From assembly GCA_033220425.1 (NCBI GenBank), contig CM065653.1:558001-622000 (forward strand): a DNA stretch of 64,000 nt, written 5' to 3'. A program made the translations under genes and the position numbers. The stretch comes from Lepraria neglecta. Taxonomy: Eukaryota > Ascomycota > Lecanoromycetes > Lecanorales > Stereocaulaceae. Under the pieces are notes generated by a model. It saw only the letters and a list, made by a program, of their open reading frames with translations, made no database searches and was not told the DNA's origin. Positions 1 through 10,737 of this stretch are shown here, piece by piece (position 1 is the first letter of the stretch; every line of letters starts with the position of its first letter).

Positions 1-2210
1 GGTTAAGATACTCACTTCCGGTTCCATGGGCTTCAACGTATGATACAGACTCTGGTTCCACGCCACTGAGCTTCATTACCTTTTGGTAAAGTTCGACTTG
101 GGAGCCCGAATGTGGGGCCGTAATATGGCTGAAGTTGCGGTTCTGGTTGGCAGCAGACCCAACAACGACGCCGAGGATATTGTCGTTATCTTTAATAGCA
201 TCCAAGAGCGGCTTGAGAACGACCACCGCTACGGCTTCGCCGCGGCAGTAGCCATCGGCGTCAGCGTCAAAAGGCTTACATTGCCCTGATGGGCTGAGGA
301 AGCCGGCGGCGGAGAGGTTTTGATAGTCAAAGGGACTCGTGATCACGTTGGTGCCGCCAGCGATGGCCCGAGAACATTCGCCAGACCATATTGCTCGACA
401 GGCCGTGTTAATAGCGACAAGAGACGATGAGCAAGCGGTATCGATGGTCAAAGATGGACCCGTCCACCCGAAGTAGTGGCTCATAGCGCCGCTGATGTAA
501 CATCTTGAAGTTCCAACTGTGGCGTACGCCGTGGCGGGATGACACGAGACGTTGTCGTAGTAGTTGTTCATGACGGCACCGATATAGCAGCCATAATCGA
601 GTGGTTCTTCTGAGATCGTCGAGGCGCCGAAATAGCCCGCCGACTCCAATGCCTCGTATACAACTTCAAGTAAGATCCTCTGTTGTGGATCCCAGGCAAG
701 AGCTTCGCGAGATGGTTTTTTGAAGAATTTGTGATCGAAGGCCTCTGGATCCTTCAGAAAGTTACCCCACCACTTTGTGTTTGCGTGGTCTCCGGTTTGG
801 GGCAGTCCAAGGCGTTCAACGGGCGCAGGCTCGACCATTGTCTTGCCCTCCATGATCAGATCCCAAAGCTCATCGACCGAGTCGGCACCTGGGAACCTGC
901 CAGCCATACCGACGATGGCAATGGAATGGGAAGGGTATTGAGACAGGTCATTGGAGTTGTCAATACGGTGAACCCCGTTAAAATGACCGTTCACGTGACC
1001 GTCGGTGAGGCCTTCCCCTAGCTTCGGTTTCGACCCTTCAAGATTGCCTAGAGCAAGTATGCGGAGGCTTGGATTCCGTACCAGGGACGCTGGAATACAA
1101 TTACCCAATCCGGCAAATGCAATAGTCTGGTTGGACTTGGGTAACTGTTGGATGGAAGACCTCAGCGTTGCGTACCAGTCTGCGACGTTCACCAGAGTAT
1201 TCTCCAGGGCAAGCCGAGTCAATGAGCCCCCGGAAATAATCTCACCGTTAGCGGTGTCGCGGATTAGAACTTGCAGTTCCTTCGTATCTAGAAACTGTAG
1301 CCCCTTAGAGAGCAAGACCAGCTTCGTAAGCTTGTCTACTGCACGTGAGTGGTTGGGTGTGTGGAAACGACCGTAGACATGGACAGCTTTAGTACGCAGG
1401 TTCTTCTCGCGAGCTTTCGCAGTCAGGCCATCTAGATCAGCGGCTCTAATGGTGACAGTCACACTCGCATCGTCGTTGACGCTGGAAATGTATGCCTAGT
1501 GGAAGTGGTTAGAGCCCAGCCCACGAGTATTTTCTAAAAGGGGGAATAGTGGTGCACGTGACTCACGTTAGGAATCGACCGAATGATCTTGGCGACCTCG
1601 GCCTTATCGTTAGCGTTTCCTTCCCTCCACCGGATAGCAACAGCCATGTACTCTGTGGCCACCGGGGCATATGCGCCATCTTGGTCGACGTAGGCCCCAA
1701 TGCACACGGCAAGACGAAGCGCAATAGCAGCAGAAGCACCGAGGTCAACTTCGCTCCCTGAGCTAGCCACAGCAACGGCGCTAAGAAAGCCAACGCAGAA
1801 GCCCTGGATTCCCCCCCAGCCTTGACGCTGTTAAGGACCTTGCGATGCGAGTCTTTGCCGAGTTGGTCAAGGTAGCGGGTGTACTGGGTGATTTGTAGTA
1901 GGACGGTGACAGCAAGAGCATGATGGTTAGGTGAATTGCTCTGTTGGTGAGGGAAGGGACCGCCGTCCTTGACCCACTGCTTCAGATGACCAAGATACTT
2001 GCCCCCAGGAACCTGGCACAGACTCGGATCGAAGTCGACCAGGCCTTGCCAGAATTGAGGCAAGTCATCCACTGCTTCCTTGAGAGCAGACAGCCGAGGA
2101 CTGCTGATGAGCTCTTGGCGAAAGTCTTGAAGGACTTTTTCCGGTGGAAATTCTGTCTGCGGCCCGAAGACCAGGAGTGAGGGAAGACTATCTGTGGCCA
2201 AGGATGACAT
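1..2210 (-). CDS. Non-reducing polyketide synthase, N-terminal part (SAT and KS), cut by window edge, one frameshift
   Basis: Iterative type I polyketide synthase that would load a starter unit (SAT domain) and extend it by condensation (KS domain). The start at 2210 gives an N-terminus with LLVFGPQTEFP, usual for SAT domains. The SAT nucleophile motif GFCVG is encoded near 1784-1802 and the SAT histidine motif GRFHTP near 1358-1375. KS follows, with SIAIVGMAGRFPGA, the active-site DTACSSS (around 431) and EAHGTGT at the edge. I place an intron at 1496-1566 (gtgagt...ctag) and a second donor (gtgagt) at position 15, running off the window. Reading from the start, frame is lost at the C7 run 1811-1817: one more base would join VLNSVKAGG to GIQGFCVG. 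No splice signals explain the jump, so it is either a real disabling mutation or a homopolymer error. AT, PT, ACP and later domains are outside the window. The KS sequence resembles methylating NR-PKSs from memory; that assignment is unsure. Confidence 0.9.
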
Positions 2211-3270
2211 TGGCGCGACACGTGACCGGTTTGTATGAGAATCAAACGGGCCAATTCTGATGGGGCGAAGTAGATGTGGAATGAGCTTGAGAAATCGTTC
2301 AAATCTTCATAAACTGGAACTTTGAATAGGAGTAGTGTCAAAGGAGAGACCGCTTGAATTATAGAAATATGTGACTACGCGAAGTCTTATATACGTGAGT
2401 AGCAGGCCCTGGTCTGAGAGTAGCATTAATCGTATCTTCCTAGCTCCGGATACAGGCGAGCTATATACCACTCTCTTCGAGAGTATTACTGATTAAGATA
2501 CAACACATAGTAAGATGCAACAATAGACTAAGCCACCAAAAAAACCGTGCTTTTGCTGCAAGATTTTGATATTCCTCGCAAGTTCCCGCTCCTAATAAAT
2601 TTTGGTAACTTAATCAGCTGTTGCATCTTGTTACGTGTTGCAGTTTAATCAGTGACCCTCTCGAAGAGAGGGGTAATTGAGGTACGAGACCACCTCTCAT
2701 AGAGCCAGGGGGACCCGATTAGAGGTTTTTTGCAAGTGATAATTAAACTCTCGAATTGTTTGATCCTTGGACTTTGACTCTCACTAGAAGAAATATTAAG
2801 CTAGAGGAGTCTACTACTTGGGCATTACGGGGTACGCGGTCAATTTTCTGTACGTTCTGTAGACTATACTACGATGAGAGGGAAACCCTTATAGAACTTG
2901 TATAATTGTTGCGATACGGCTCCGACTGTCTACTAGGGTTGCGAATTGTAATGTTATCGTAATTACTATTACAGAGGCTACAAAATTGGCAGTAGTATTG
3001 ATAATTTGAGTTGCAAGAATTGATAGAAGGTAGCTTTTTCACTTCCAAAATGAGGCAGAGACTTCAAGATTACACTTTATATGAGGATCGAATTCAAGTG
3101 CTTCTTTTATCTTGAGAAGTAACGAGATTGACTTCTTGTAAGTACAGAACTGAACCTGAAAGTGTACCGACCGTTTTATTGACCAAGTAGAAGATTTCTA
3201 GAAGCTTTAATTATGACCCTGGCGACAATTAGAATGGAATCCATACTATATAGTACGTATTACTAAGTAG
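2211..3270. other. Intergenic region between PKS start and P450 end
   Basis: This is the upstream region of the PKS, AT-rich and without a supported gene. It contains the 206-bp inverted-repeat element listed separately at 2468-2673. No other feature recognised. Confidence 0.6.
2468..2673. mobile_element. Small inverted-repeat element (MITE candidate) with TA flanks
   Basis: The two ends form an imperfect inverted repeat of about 55 bp. The left end starts CCACTCTCTTCGAGAG and continues with CTGATTAAG and AAGATGCAACA; the right end, reverse-complemented, starts CCCCTCTCTTCGAGAG and continues with CTGATTAAA and AAGATGCAACA. Each end abuts a TA dinucleotide (2466-2467 and 2674-2675), as expected for a Tc1/mariner-type target duplication. 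There is no coding capacity in the roughly 95-bp centre. It lies about 260-460 bp upstream of the PKS start codon. Confidence 0.6.
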
Positions 3271-5068
3271 TTACATGCTATGAAGTTTGAACTCGACACC
3301 CTGGGGCTTATTATACGCCGCGACGAAAAAGTCACCGTTCATCTGGACGTCGTGCGGGCTCGTATTATACAGACTGAGCACGCCAATCTCGTCACCAGTA
3401 CTCACATCCGGGCTGGCCCACAACCTCCAGATCTGGGCCAGCACCAGACGCGAGATCCCATACGCCTGATTGAGACCCAAGCAGATGCGACTGCCCTTGC
3501 CGAAGCCCACCATGTATTTGTCCAGCTTTTTGCCCCCATCGCCCAGCCAGCGGTCGGGGTCGAATTTGTTACTGTTGGGGAAATGGAGCTCGTTGTGGTG
3601 CAGCAGCACGCTGGTCATGCCGACCGATGTCTTTGGCGGGATCACCCAGCTCCTGCCTGTCGTCCTATCCTCGTAAACCAAAGGTTGGCTAGGGTCAACG
3701 CGAAAGTGGGGTGTTGAATTGCCATAGATCAACCGAACGCTTTCTTTGATGACAGCTGTCAGGTAGGGAAGGCTCTCCAGCGTTGCAATCGCGACCTTGC
3801 CAACATCGTCAAGCGAGGGCATCGCGGTACGCAGCTCTTCCTTGAGTTTCCGCAGCACATCCGGATTATCGACCATCCAGTAGATTAAATGCTCCAGGGT
3901 CGATGCCATGGTGAGTGTACCAGCCATGAGTAACATCTGGGCGTCTTGGGCCAGCCGCTCCACAGACTTCTCATCGGGTGGCAGCTTGGAGGAATCCAGA
4001 AGGCCTCGAAAGATCGGCAGAATCTCCCTTTCCGACCATTCATCCTTCGATGAAGCTGTCTGTGCGACCTGCTCTCGGGTCTTCCGCTTCTGACGCATGT
4101 ACGAGCCAAGTGCAGGACTTAGGCGCCGTGCAACCGATTCGGGTAGTGCCATCATCACGTTGTTGAACCAGGGAATGCGCTTCATAACGTGGTAGGACTG
4201 TGCGCCTGACAAAGAAGCATCGCGCTCCGCTGAGTCGAAGTTGGGAGTCTCTGAAGTTTTACTTGCGTTAACTTGTATTTTCCCTCCTACTTATGGGTCT
4301 CGACTGGATCGGAGCTGCTTACCAAGTTTGTGGGAGCATTCTCCGAAAGAGAGTATATGCATTATGTCTTATGAAGAGAATTGTCAGTTCGCTTCCTTTG
4401 TCGTTATTTTTCCAGTCATCTTACCATTGCTGAACGCTGCAAACATACAATTCGCGTTCACTGCCTCGTCCGTATCCTTGAAGCCGGATATTCTTCTCAG
4501 GAGGACATCCAGCCTCTCCTGAAAGTCTGGCTGTAACTTCCTCACGTATGCCGTGCTGAAATAGGGCAGGAGAGCGGCGCGGCGCATCCGGTGGACATCA
4601 TGGTCAATCGTGGAAAACAAAGATTGGTCTAGTCCGAAGAACTTCGTTAAACCAGGTTCCTTGTTCGCCCGTCTTCCACTCGTAGTACTGGGGTAAAGGA
4701 TCTCATAGAATTCCTATGCAACTAATCAGTGAATAGGAAACGATGCGTCGTTTAAACTAGACACACTGGATCCCCAACGTGCAGATCAGAAGGCGAAATT
4801 CGAACGATTGGCCCGTACTGTTCGTGCAGTTCGTTGATTTTGTAGATGTACTTTCCACCAAGCCAAATATTGTAGTATGCTTCGTACCTGCCGAGAATCA
4901 GCTTTCATTATATAGTTCTGCAGTGACTTAAAGAAACCCTCACAGGCTCGTGAGCGCTGCCATCCACGGCCCCGGAAAGTGAGCTATAGGGCTCAAGTAC
5001 AGTCGCCAGATAGCACTATAAATCGTGTAGGCTGTGATGGCCACGAGGCCAGTCCAAATGTAATCCAT
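3271..5068 (-). CDS. Cytochrome P450 monooxygenase, five exons
   Basis: Membrane-anchored haem-thiolate monooxygenase. Spliced product is 519 aa. Exons on the minus strand: 5068-4944, 4887-4767, 4713-4425, 4367-4323 and 4250-3271; introns of 53-72 bp all obey GT-AG, and each junction restores a P450 sequence. The N-terminus has a hydrophobic anchor followed by the proline-rich AHFPGPW hinge. Other landmarks are [13 protein letters not shown], the C-helix [16 protein letters not shown], the I-helix AGTLTMAST, the ExxR motif KESVRL and the haem loop [10 protein letters not shown] with its cysteine ligand. These are the normal order and spacing for a fungal P450 of about 500 aa. It lies about 1 kb from the PKS start on the same strand, so a tailoring role on the polyketide is a reasonable inference, but substrate cannot be read from sequence. 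The gene appears intact. Confidence 0.93.
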
Positions 5069-5807
5069 ACGGGAGCAAGAATCGGATCACAAATGCTCGA
5101 GGACTTAATAATGGAGATGGAGACTGAAGACTCTTATGTGCAAATCCTCCAACACTGTCTCAACCCGTTTCAAGTAGTCTTTCCCCATGACGAGGACAAT
5201 GAATACACCAACCTGCCAACCAACCAACCAGTCAGCCCGGTTAATCTCGTTCTTTTTCTTTTGTCGGAATGCTGCAAACGTATACATCGGGTGCAATAGC
5301 AGGCACTCGAGTGCGCTCCACTGTTCATGCCGATCGAGGTGTGGAAGGGCTTTGTCAAGGATGTCCCGCTTGAAGAGCGCGTGAAACAGGTTTAGACGCA
5401 GATATGGAGCAATCGAGTTGGGAGTTGGCTCCAACTCTAGAATCTGGACTAGGATTGGTCGTGATACACGCAGTATCCATAAATTAATCCGGATACAGAT
5501 GTAGATTACTGATCACAACCGAGGCCTGTGTGGAGTGAGGCCAAGAGGTAGAGTGATCAGTGAACCTGCATAGTAAGCTTAATCAGCGTCACCTCCGGTA
5601 ATTGCGCGATTGGACGAATGCCTCTTGCCTCTTGGTGTTGCGAGGGTTCGGGGTCTTGGGGCTCGGACTGGCCATTGGCGGATAACGAGTTTGGTGTCTG
5701 CTTGATCTGACCTCTGCTCCCGGCCCATCCCCTCCTTGAACGTGTAGGGTGCGCGCTGTATGGCAGGAACGGACAGCAGGGGTGAAGACAGAGGTCTCTC
5801 CGCAGGA
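5069..5807. other. Non-coding stretch upstream of P450
   Basis: It should contain the P450 promoter. A 110-codon open frame on the minus strand (5105-5434) has no ATG near its start and no recognisable domain, so I do not call it. Nothing else is supported. Confidence 0.5.
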
Positions 5808-6761
5808 CTCAGGAGAAATAAACGGCCGATTTTGGTACATACACCCGATTTCTTCCCCTTCTTTAATGGGGGTACCAAGTCCCCAAGCTCGCTGCGCTCG
5901 AAGGTATTATTTTATATTATATATTATATTGTACAAGTGAGTGCCCGTAATCTTCACAGAAGATTACCATAAAAATGGCTATATCTCGCTTATTTTATAC
6001 TCGATTTAGGAAATTTAAGCGAAGTTAGAAAGCTATCTATTTATAGTATATTTTATACCTATAAAGCTAAGCCCTAATCCTAATAGGGCACAAGTTATTA
6101 AGGATTTAGTATATTAGTGCTTCGGGGGCGGCTGCGGGGGTAGCTTTAGGGAACTCCGCAGGCAAAAATATGTTTTTTAAGCTTTCCTTAGCTAAATCTT
6201 AGCCAAATTTCAAAATTCGAACGGCCTTGGAAAGCGCATGCTTGGTTCCAAAACTTATGAAATTATCTCGATATCATATAACGTATGTGGCGTGGGGCAT
6301 TGCTGCGAAGAAGTTACGGTGCGCATTCAACTTTTGATGTTCCAGGGTCCGGGGCGCCAAGCTCAATGCTTGGCATTTGCCACCGAGCTTGCGCTGCCTG
6401 CAAAACATGGCGAAAACGCTTCTTTTACTCATAACTATTGCGTAAATGGGCCGATTCTAAAAATTCTTGATGCGCAAGTAAGCTAATGATTGACTCCAAA
6501 ACTTATCAAATCATCTCGATATTATATGATGTATGTGGCGCGGGGTATTACTGCGAAGAAGTGCGCAGCGGATTCAACCACAGTTTGATGGTTGATGCCA
6601 AGCATCCCATGACTACCCGATTTGGTATCAGTTGCCTGAAAAGGCATTAAAACCTATTCTGTTATTAGAAGAAAGATCTTAATTGTTGGGGGATACCCCC
6701 ATAAAAGAGCACTTCAAGGGTAGTGGGTAAAGTGCAAAATCGGCCACTTATTTCTCCTGAG
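5808..6761. mobile_element. Non-autonomous DNA element candidate with long terminal inverted repeats
   Basis: The ends form an imperfect inverted repeat of about 80 bp. The left end starts CTCAGGAGAAATAA, then GGCCGATTTTG, and includes an aatgggggtacc block near 5863. The right end, read on the minus strand, starts CTCAGGAGAAATAAG, then GGCCGATTTTG, with a tatgggggtatcc block. The interior is AT-rich and encodes no recognisable transposase. It contains an 85-bp direct repeat (about 6238-6325 and 6486-6570, sharing tccaaaacttat, atctcgatat and tatgtggcg), with mostly C/T and G/A differences. No clear target-site duplication could be identified, so the family is unknown. Confidence 0.55.
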
Positions 6762-6867
6762 CCCAATGAAACCTTATATGTTTCAATATATATGGTAGTG
6801 CTGATATCGAGCTAATCTCCTTGGCATCGCGCTTTCCCAAAAGATTATGTCATTAGCGTCACAGCTA

Positions 6868-7440
6868 GTTCGGCGCTATCAGCAGGCCGCAGCCAAATCA
6901 GGGTCTATATCCCATGTCAATTGCGGGCTGAGAAATCAGCAGGATCAGCAACTCCGGTTACAGTCAGCAACTCCGAGTTACTGTCAGCAACTTTAAGCCC
7001 CAAGCAGCCCCAAAAATTATCCCCCGAAGTTATATGACCGCGCGCAATGATTGCAACACTGCGATACTATAAGTACGCCCTCGGGGTAGCTGTGAGTGTC
7101 ACTCACGCGAGAATTTGGGCCCAATCGCACGATTCCGGGGTCCGTTTTCAGCTGGTGTTGATGGTGCTCCGGGGGGGTCGCTGCCGTCGATATCGACGAT
7201 CATAGAAAATCAACCTTTTGCTTAGTCAGTAATCACGTGATTTGCTGAATGCTGCTGATCCTGCTGATCCTGCTAACGTTAGCAAGCCCCTGTCAGCGGG
7301 CGCTATTTGCTGATTGCGCTGAAATCGACCTATCAGCGGGCGCTTTTTGCTGATCCCGCTGATAGGCTAATTTCAGCCCTATCCGCGCGTCCAGCAAATC
7401 AGAAGTTCTCAGCAAGATTTGGGAAACGCTGAAGTTCGGA
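6868..7440. repeat. Cluster of short CAGC/GCTG-containing repeats and hairpins
   Basis: Around 6935-6995 the unit tcagcaactccgagttac occurs about three times with small changes. Around 7250-7430, cctatcagcgggcgct and related units recur, and cctatcagcggg pairs with cccgctgatagg to form a hairpin near 7329-7366. Such subterminal repeats are common near the ends of DNA transposons, but no boundaries or transposase are visible. Confidence 0.4.
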
Positions 7441-8016
7441 GATTCTAGCCGTCTCTTGTGACCCTAGATAGGATGATCTGCAATCGCCAAGATCAAGCCG
7501 CATCCCTCCAAGGCGTAGGATGGACGCTAGATAAAGCAGGGGGCGTGAGTCCTACCAGCGCTCAGCACTCAGCACTGGGATGGAATCCAGTGACGACGGG
7601 CTTTATCATTGGCGAAGCCGTACGAGTTGAAGCCCTCTGTCGAGCAGGTTTGACCCTTATAGACCCCACCTCCACATTACGACAACGGCTTAAAGGCCGC
7701 CTGCAAAGAGCGTTACACCGCCTGTGCTTACTGCTTACGAACCTTTACCTACAGAGTCCTAACTCACCGGTTCCGACTCGGGCTCATGATCCAACTCAAC
7801 GGCCGAAGCGTCCGAATAATCAATTAACCAATAATACAGCAAAGTACAAAGTTATCGAAGCGCGGAGAATGGCAGTCTACTAGAGAAACTTCAACCCTCG
7901 TTTTGAAAACATAGAATATAGCTCAAGCCGAAACTCAATACTTGTACCTTGTGTCAATAAAATGTCAACGTAGCAAATGTACCAACACCGCACCCCATTA
8001 CCATTACCTCATAGAC
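7441..8016. other. No supported gene
   Basis: An open frame at 7458-7883 starts with GTG and has no recognisable domain. The region serves as upstream sequence for the gene starting at 8017. Confidence 0.4.
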
Positions 8017-9486
8017 ATGACAGACATCGAGTTTGATAACTTCCTTGACCTTGACTATCGGCCGTTGAGCTACCATGACGAGGAGATCCACCACGCCTTT
8101 GACCAGTGCTCTGGGGCAGCCTTTCTCGAGTCGTACGCTAGTTGTTTCGACGACATCGAGCACATATACACAGGCCTCCACAAGTCTGTAGACCAGGTGG
8201 TTGCACAAATCTCCGTCCGCAGGCCACCACGGCTGGATCAGGTACGAGAGCAAAACCGTAGGCTCATCGACAAACTCACGACTCTAGAGAGTGCAATCAC
8301 AGGTGACGCGACAGCTGTACATGTTGTACTTGGCTCGGGGTCACGCGTGTGCCCATCTGCGTCGGCACCCGATGTGGACCGGGTGCGCAGTGGTAGCAAG
8401 AGACGGCGTGTCTCGCAATCTAACGGTACAGGCCCCGGAACTGCGAGTGCATCAATCCCAAATACGCCAAATGTGAGTCCGTTTCCATGCCAGAAATGCG
8501 TACATATCATATAGCTAGCCATCCTCGGCTGGTGTACTCACGATTATATAGGGGGCTCGACCTGGAAGTAACGGCCTCCAGAACCAATCCCATGGCCACG
8601 GAAGTCCTTCGTTTGGTGGGCTTCAAGCCGATTCCAAGCTGGCCAAGAAGTTGCTGCAAGTTGGCACCCAGGAAGCTAGAACACAAGTCGCAACATTTGC
8701 CGCGCAACTGAAAGCACCAGAATGTCAGAATGCACTGCCAAATATGTACCAGTTTTCGAATGTGTCGCAGATCACCGACGAGTCGCATTTCCTGCGGCTG
8801 GTTCTGGACCTGGGCTTGGCGATTGAAAGCAGCATTTTCGGGGAGCAAAACTCCCGAATCAAGAAAAGAATTGCACTTGCCCACTTCTACCACGCGTACA
8901 CGCTTGCCCAGGACAACCCAAAGACATTTCTCTCGTGGTGTGACGATCAACGGGTGCAGGGCGGCTGGATGCTGCCGAAAGGTGGTAATAAGGCAGTCGT
9001 GCAACAACGCTTCGCCGACTTGATCTTCTCTCGGGCCGAAAATCATGGCGGGATGCCCTCGGCTGGTGGTTCCTTGGACAATGGCGATGATGCAAAGAGA
9101 AGAACCGCAAAGATACAGATGTGGAGGAAGAGTGGCAAGAAATGGGCGCAGATCATTCAGCGCTTTGGCTATGGGATACTTCTGCTACTGCCGTCCAGTC
9201 TCTCGGACGAGGAGTGAGTCTCCACTACTGACTCCGAGTAGTAGACATGGTTTGACGTGCGAACAGATTGCGAGTTGCCCATGACAAGGTCGTTGCCTGT
9301 GGCTTGGACCTTATCGACTCCCGCAAACACTTGTTCGCGGATGTTTTACAACAAGCCAATGACCTTTTGGATGCGCACTTCTTTCCACAAGACGGAAATG
9401 CTCATCTGACCAATGCGCACAGTTCCGGCCGTTTCGAAAGGGCGGACTGGGACGATCTCTTAAATACTCCAGCCCTGGGAAATTAG
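8017..9486 (+). CDS. Unrecognised 445-aa protein, three exons
   Basis: I do not recognise this protein. Exons 8017-8472, 8552-9213 and 9267-9486 are joined by introns of 79 and 53 bp with clear gtgagt donors and ag acceptors; the splices keep one open frame of 446 codons. I chose the ATG at 8017 (MTDIEFDNFLDLDY) because upstream in-frame sequence has no better start. The N-terminal third is acidic with Asp and Glu-rich segments. A low-complexity Gly/Ser/Asn linker follows, preceded by a basic GSKRRRVSQ segment that could be a nuclear localisation signal. The C-terminal two-thirds looks globular and helical (for example IKKRIALAHFYHAYTLAQ and a tract near the end LFADVLQQANDLLDAHFF). The acidic start, NLS-like stretch and helical tail would suit a nuclear protein, but that is inference. 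It sits directly right of a repeat patch. Confidence 0.75.
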
Positions 9487-10167
9487 AGGGACGATGTTGA
9501 ACTGGAATTAGAAAGAATAGAGCGGATAGAGATGGCTAAATTGGAGCGATTTTACCGAATGGGAAGGACAAGCCTAGCAGGTGACTCGAGTCACCCTCCA
9601 CCAAATTTTCGCCCTAATGGTACTCGCCCCCGGTGCTATCCCCCATTAGACGTAGTCGCCGCCTACCTTACCGCGTTGAAATTTCGCAGATTCGAGGATT
9701 TGCCGACGCTGCGGGCCAGGCAAAGGAAATCTTCTAATAATTGTATACAGTTGATAGGCAGCTGCTGTAGGCATACTGTGATACGAGAGTCTACCTATGC
9801 TATGTGCAACTCCAAATCGATTCAAGCCATGCTTGGCTAGATCACACCCTTTACAAGGGTCAAAGAGGTCTCGTACCATTGTGGCTCAATTGAACGTCTG
9901 TATGTTGCTGAGATGTAGAATTTGAGCAGGGAGTTTCTCAAAAAACTTGTGCTAACAACTTGGAGCGGCCATTCAAAGGCTTGATTGGACAGCTATCTGG
10001 ATCCGAAGAAAGAGGATTGAAGCAGAGATGCTGGCGAGGAGAACGCCAATTTATCGGCTCTAGGGGGACTGCGAAAGTGGACCTCCAGACTTAAATCGGT
10101 CACAGGTGGTCCGCGAGTCATTGGCGCAAGCAAGTCGAAGGCAAATGTATTCACCCGTCTTCTTCCC
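9487..10167. other. No supported gene
   Basis: Intergenic between the orphan gene and a convergent membrane-protein gene. Open frames here are short and lack recognisable content. Confidence 0.45.
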
Positions 10168-10737
10168 TTACTCTTGTTTCTTTTCCTCCCAAGGGTTCTT
10201 CGCTGGCTGATGTAGCCATACCACAAACTCAATTTTGGCTTCTAGACCGATAGCGAGGATGAAACCCATTGCCAACGAAGGTAGGAGGCTGATGATGCCG
10301 GCTACAAGGCTCAGCCAGAGAGCAAGCAGGCAAAAAACAATGTGTTGAATGATTTCGATATTGATCTCAGGATTCCGCGTCGGCTGATACGAAAATTTCC
10401 ATGCTGATGTGATTGCGTAATACCAGATCCGGAATATATCTAGGTAGATCACGAGCGCGGCTGCGAAAGTTATGCCGAGAAAAGACAGGTAACGGGACGT
10501 CTCTTTCTGGATGGTGGCGGGGCGAGTAGAGAAGAAATTGGTGTGGGATTGGAGACAAATCCAGAGGAGTATTACGAGAGAGTAGTACGTTCCCAGAGGA
10601 AAGATGGCGGAGGTTGGCGACGCAGGTGTTGTGAATAGATTTCGTAGTTCGGCAGATTGAGTTTTCAGTATGCAAAGTATGAAATGTGCTAAGGTGATCG
10701 TAATCGAGAAGGCAGACAATAGCAGATGGAATGTCAT
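10168..10737 (-). CDS. Predicted small integral membrane protein, 189 aa
   Basis: Single-exon frame starting at the first ATG (10737, MTFHLLLSAFS); the longer frame upstream has no ATG. Four hydrophobic stretches are visible: the N-terminal LLLSAFSITITLAHFILCIL, a second around YSLVILLWICL, a third around YLSFLGITFAAALVIYLDI, and a long C-terminal one around HIVFCLLALWLSLVAGIISLL and onward. The C-terminus ends in a charged WEEKKQE tail. No family is recognised. Fungal genomes contain many such orphan four-pass proteins; function unknown. An additional upstream exon cannot be excluded. Confidence 0.6.
   Translation of the reverse strand: MTFHLLLSAFSITITLAHFILCILKTQSAELRNLFTTPASPTSAIFPLGTYYSLVILLWICLQSHTNFFSTRPATIQKETSRYLSFLGITFAAALVIYLDIFRIWYYAITSAWKFSYQPTRNPEINIEIIQHIVFCLLALWLSLVAGIISLLPSLAMGFILAIGLEAKIEFVVWLHQPAKNPWEEKKQE

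Noticed and set aside
5105-5434. Minus-strand open frame of about 110 codons upstream of the P450
   Set aside because: Its first codon is TTG, with no ATG near the start, no recognisable domain and no splice support.
7458-7883. Plus-strand open frame of 141 codons
   Set aside because: It starts with GTG, is low in coding character and matches no domain; it lies beside repeat-rich DNA.
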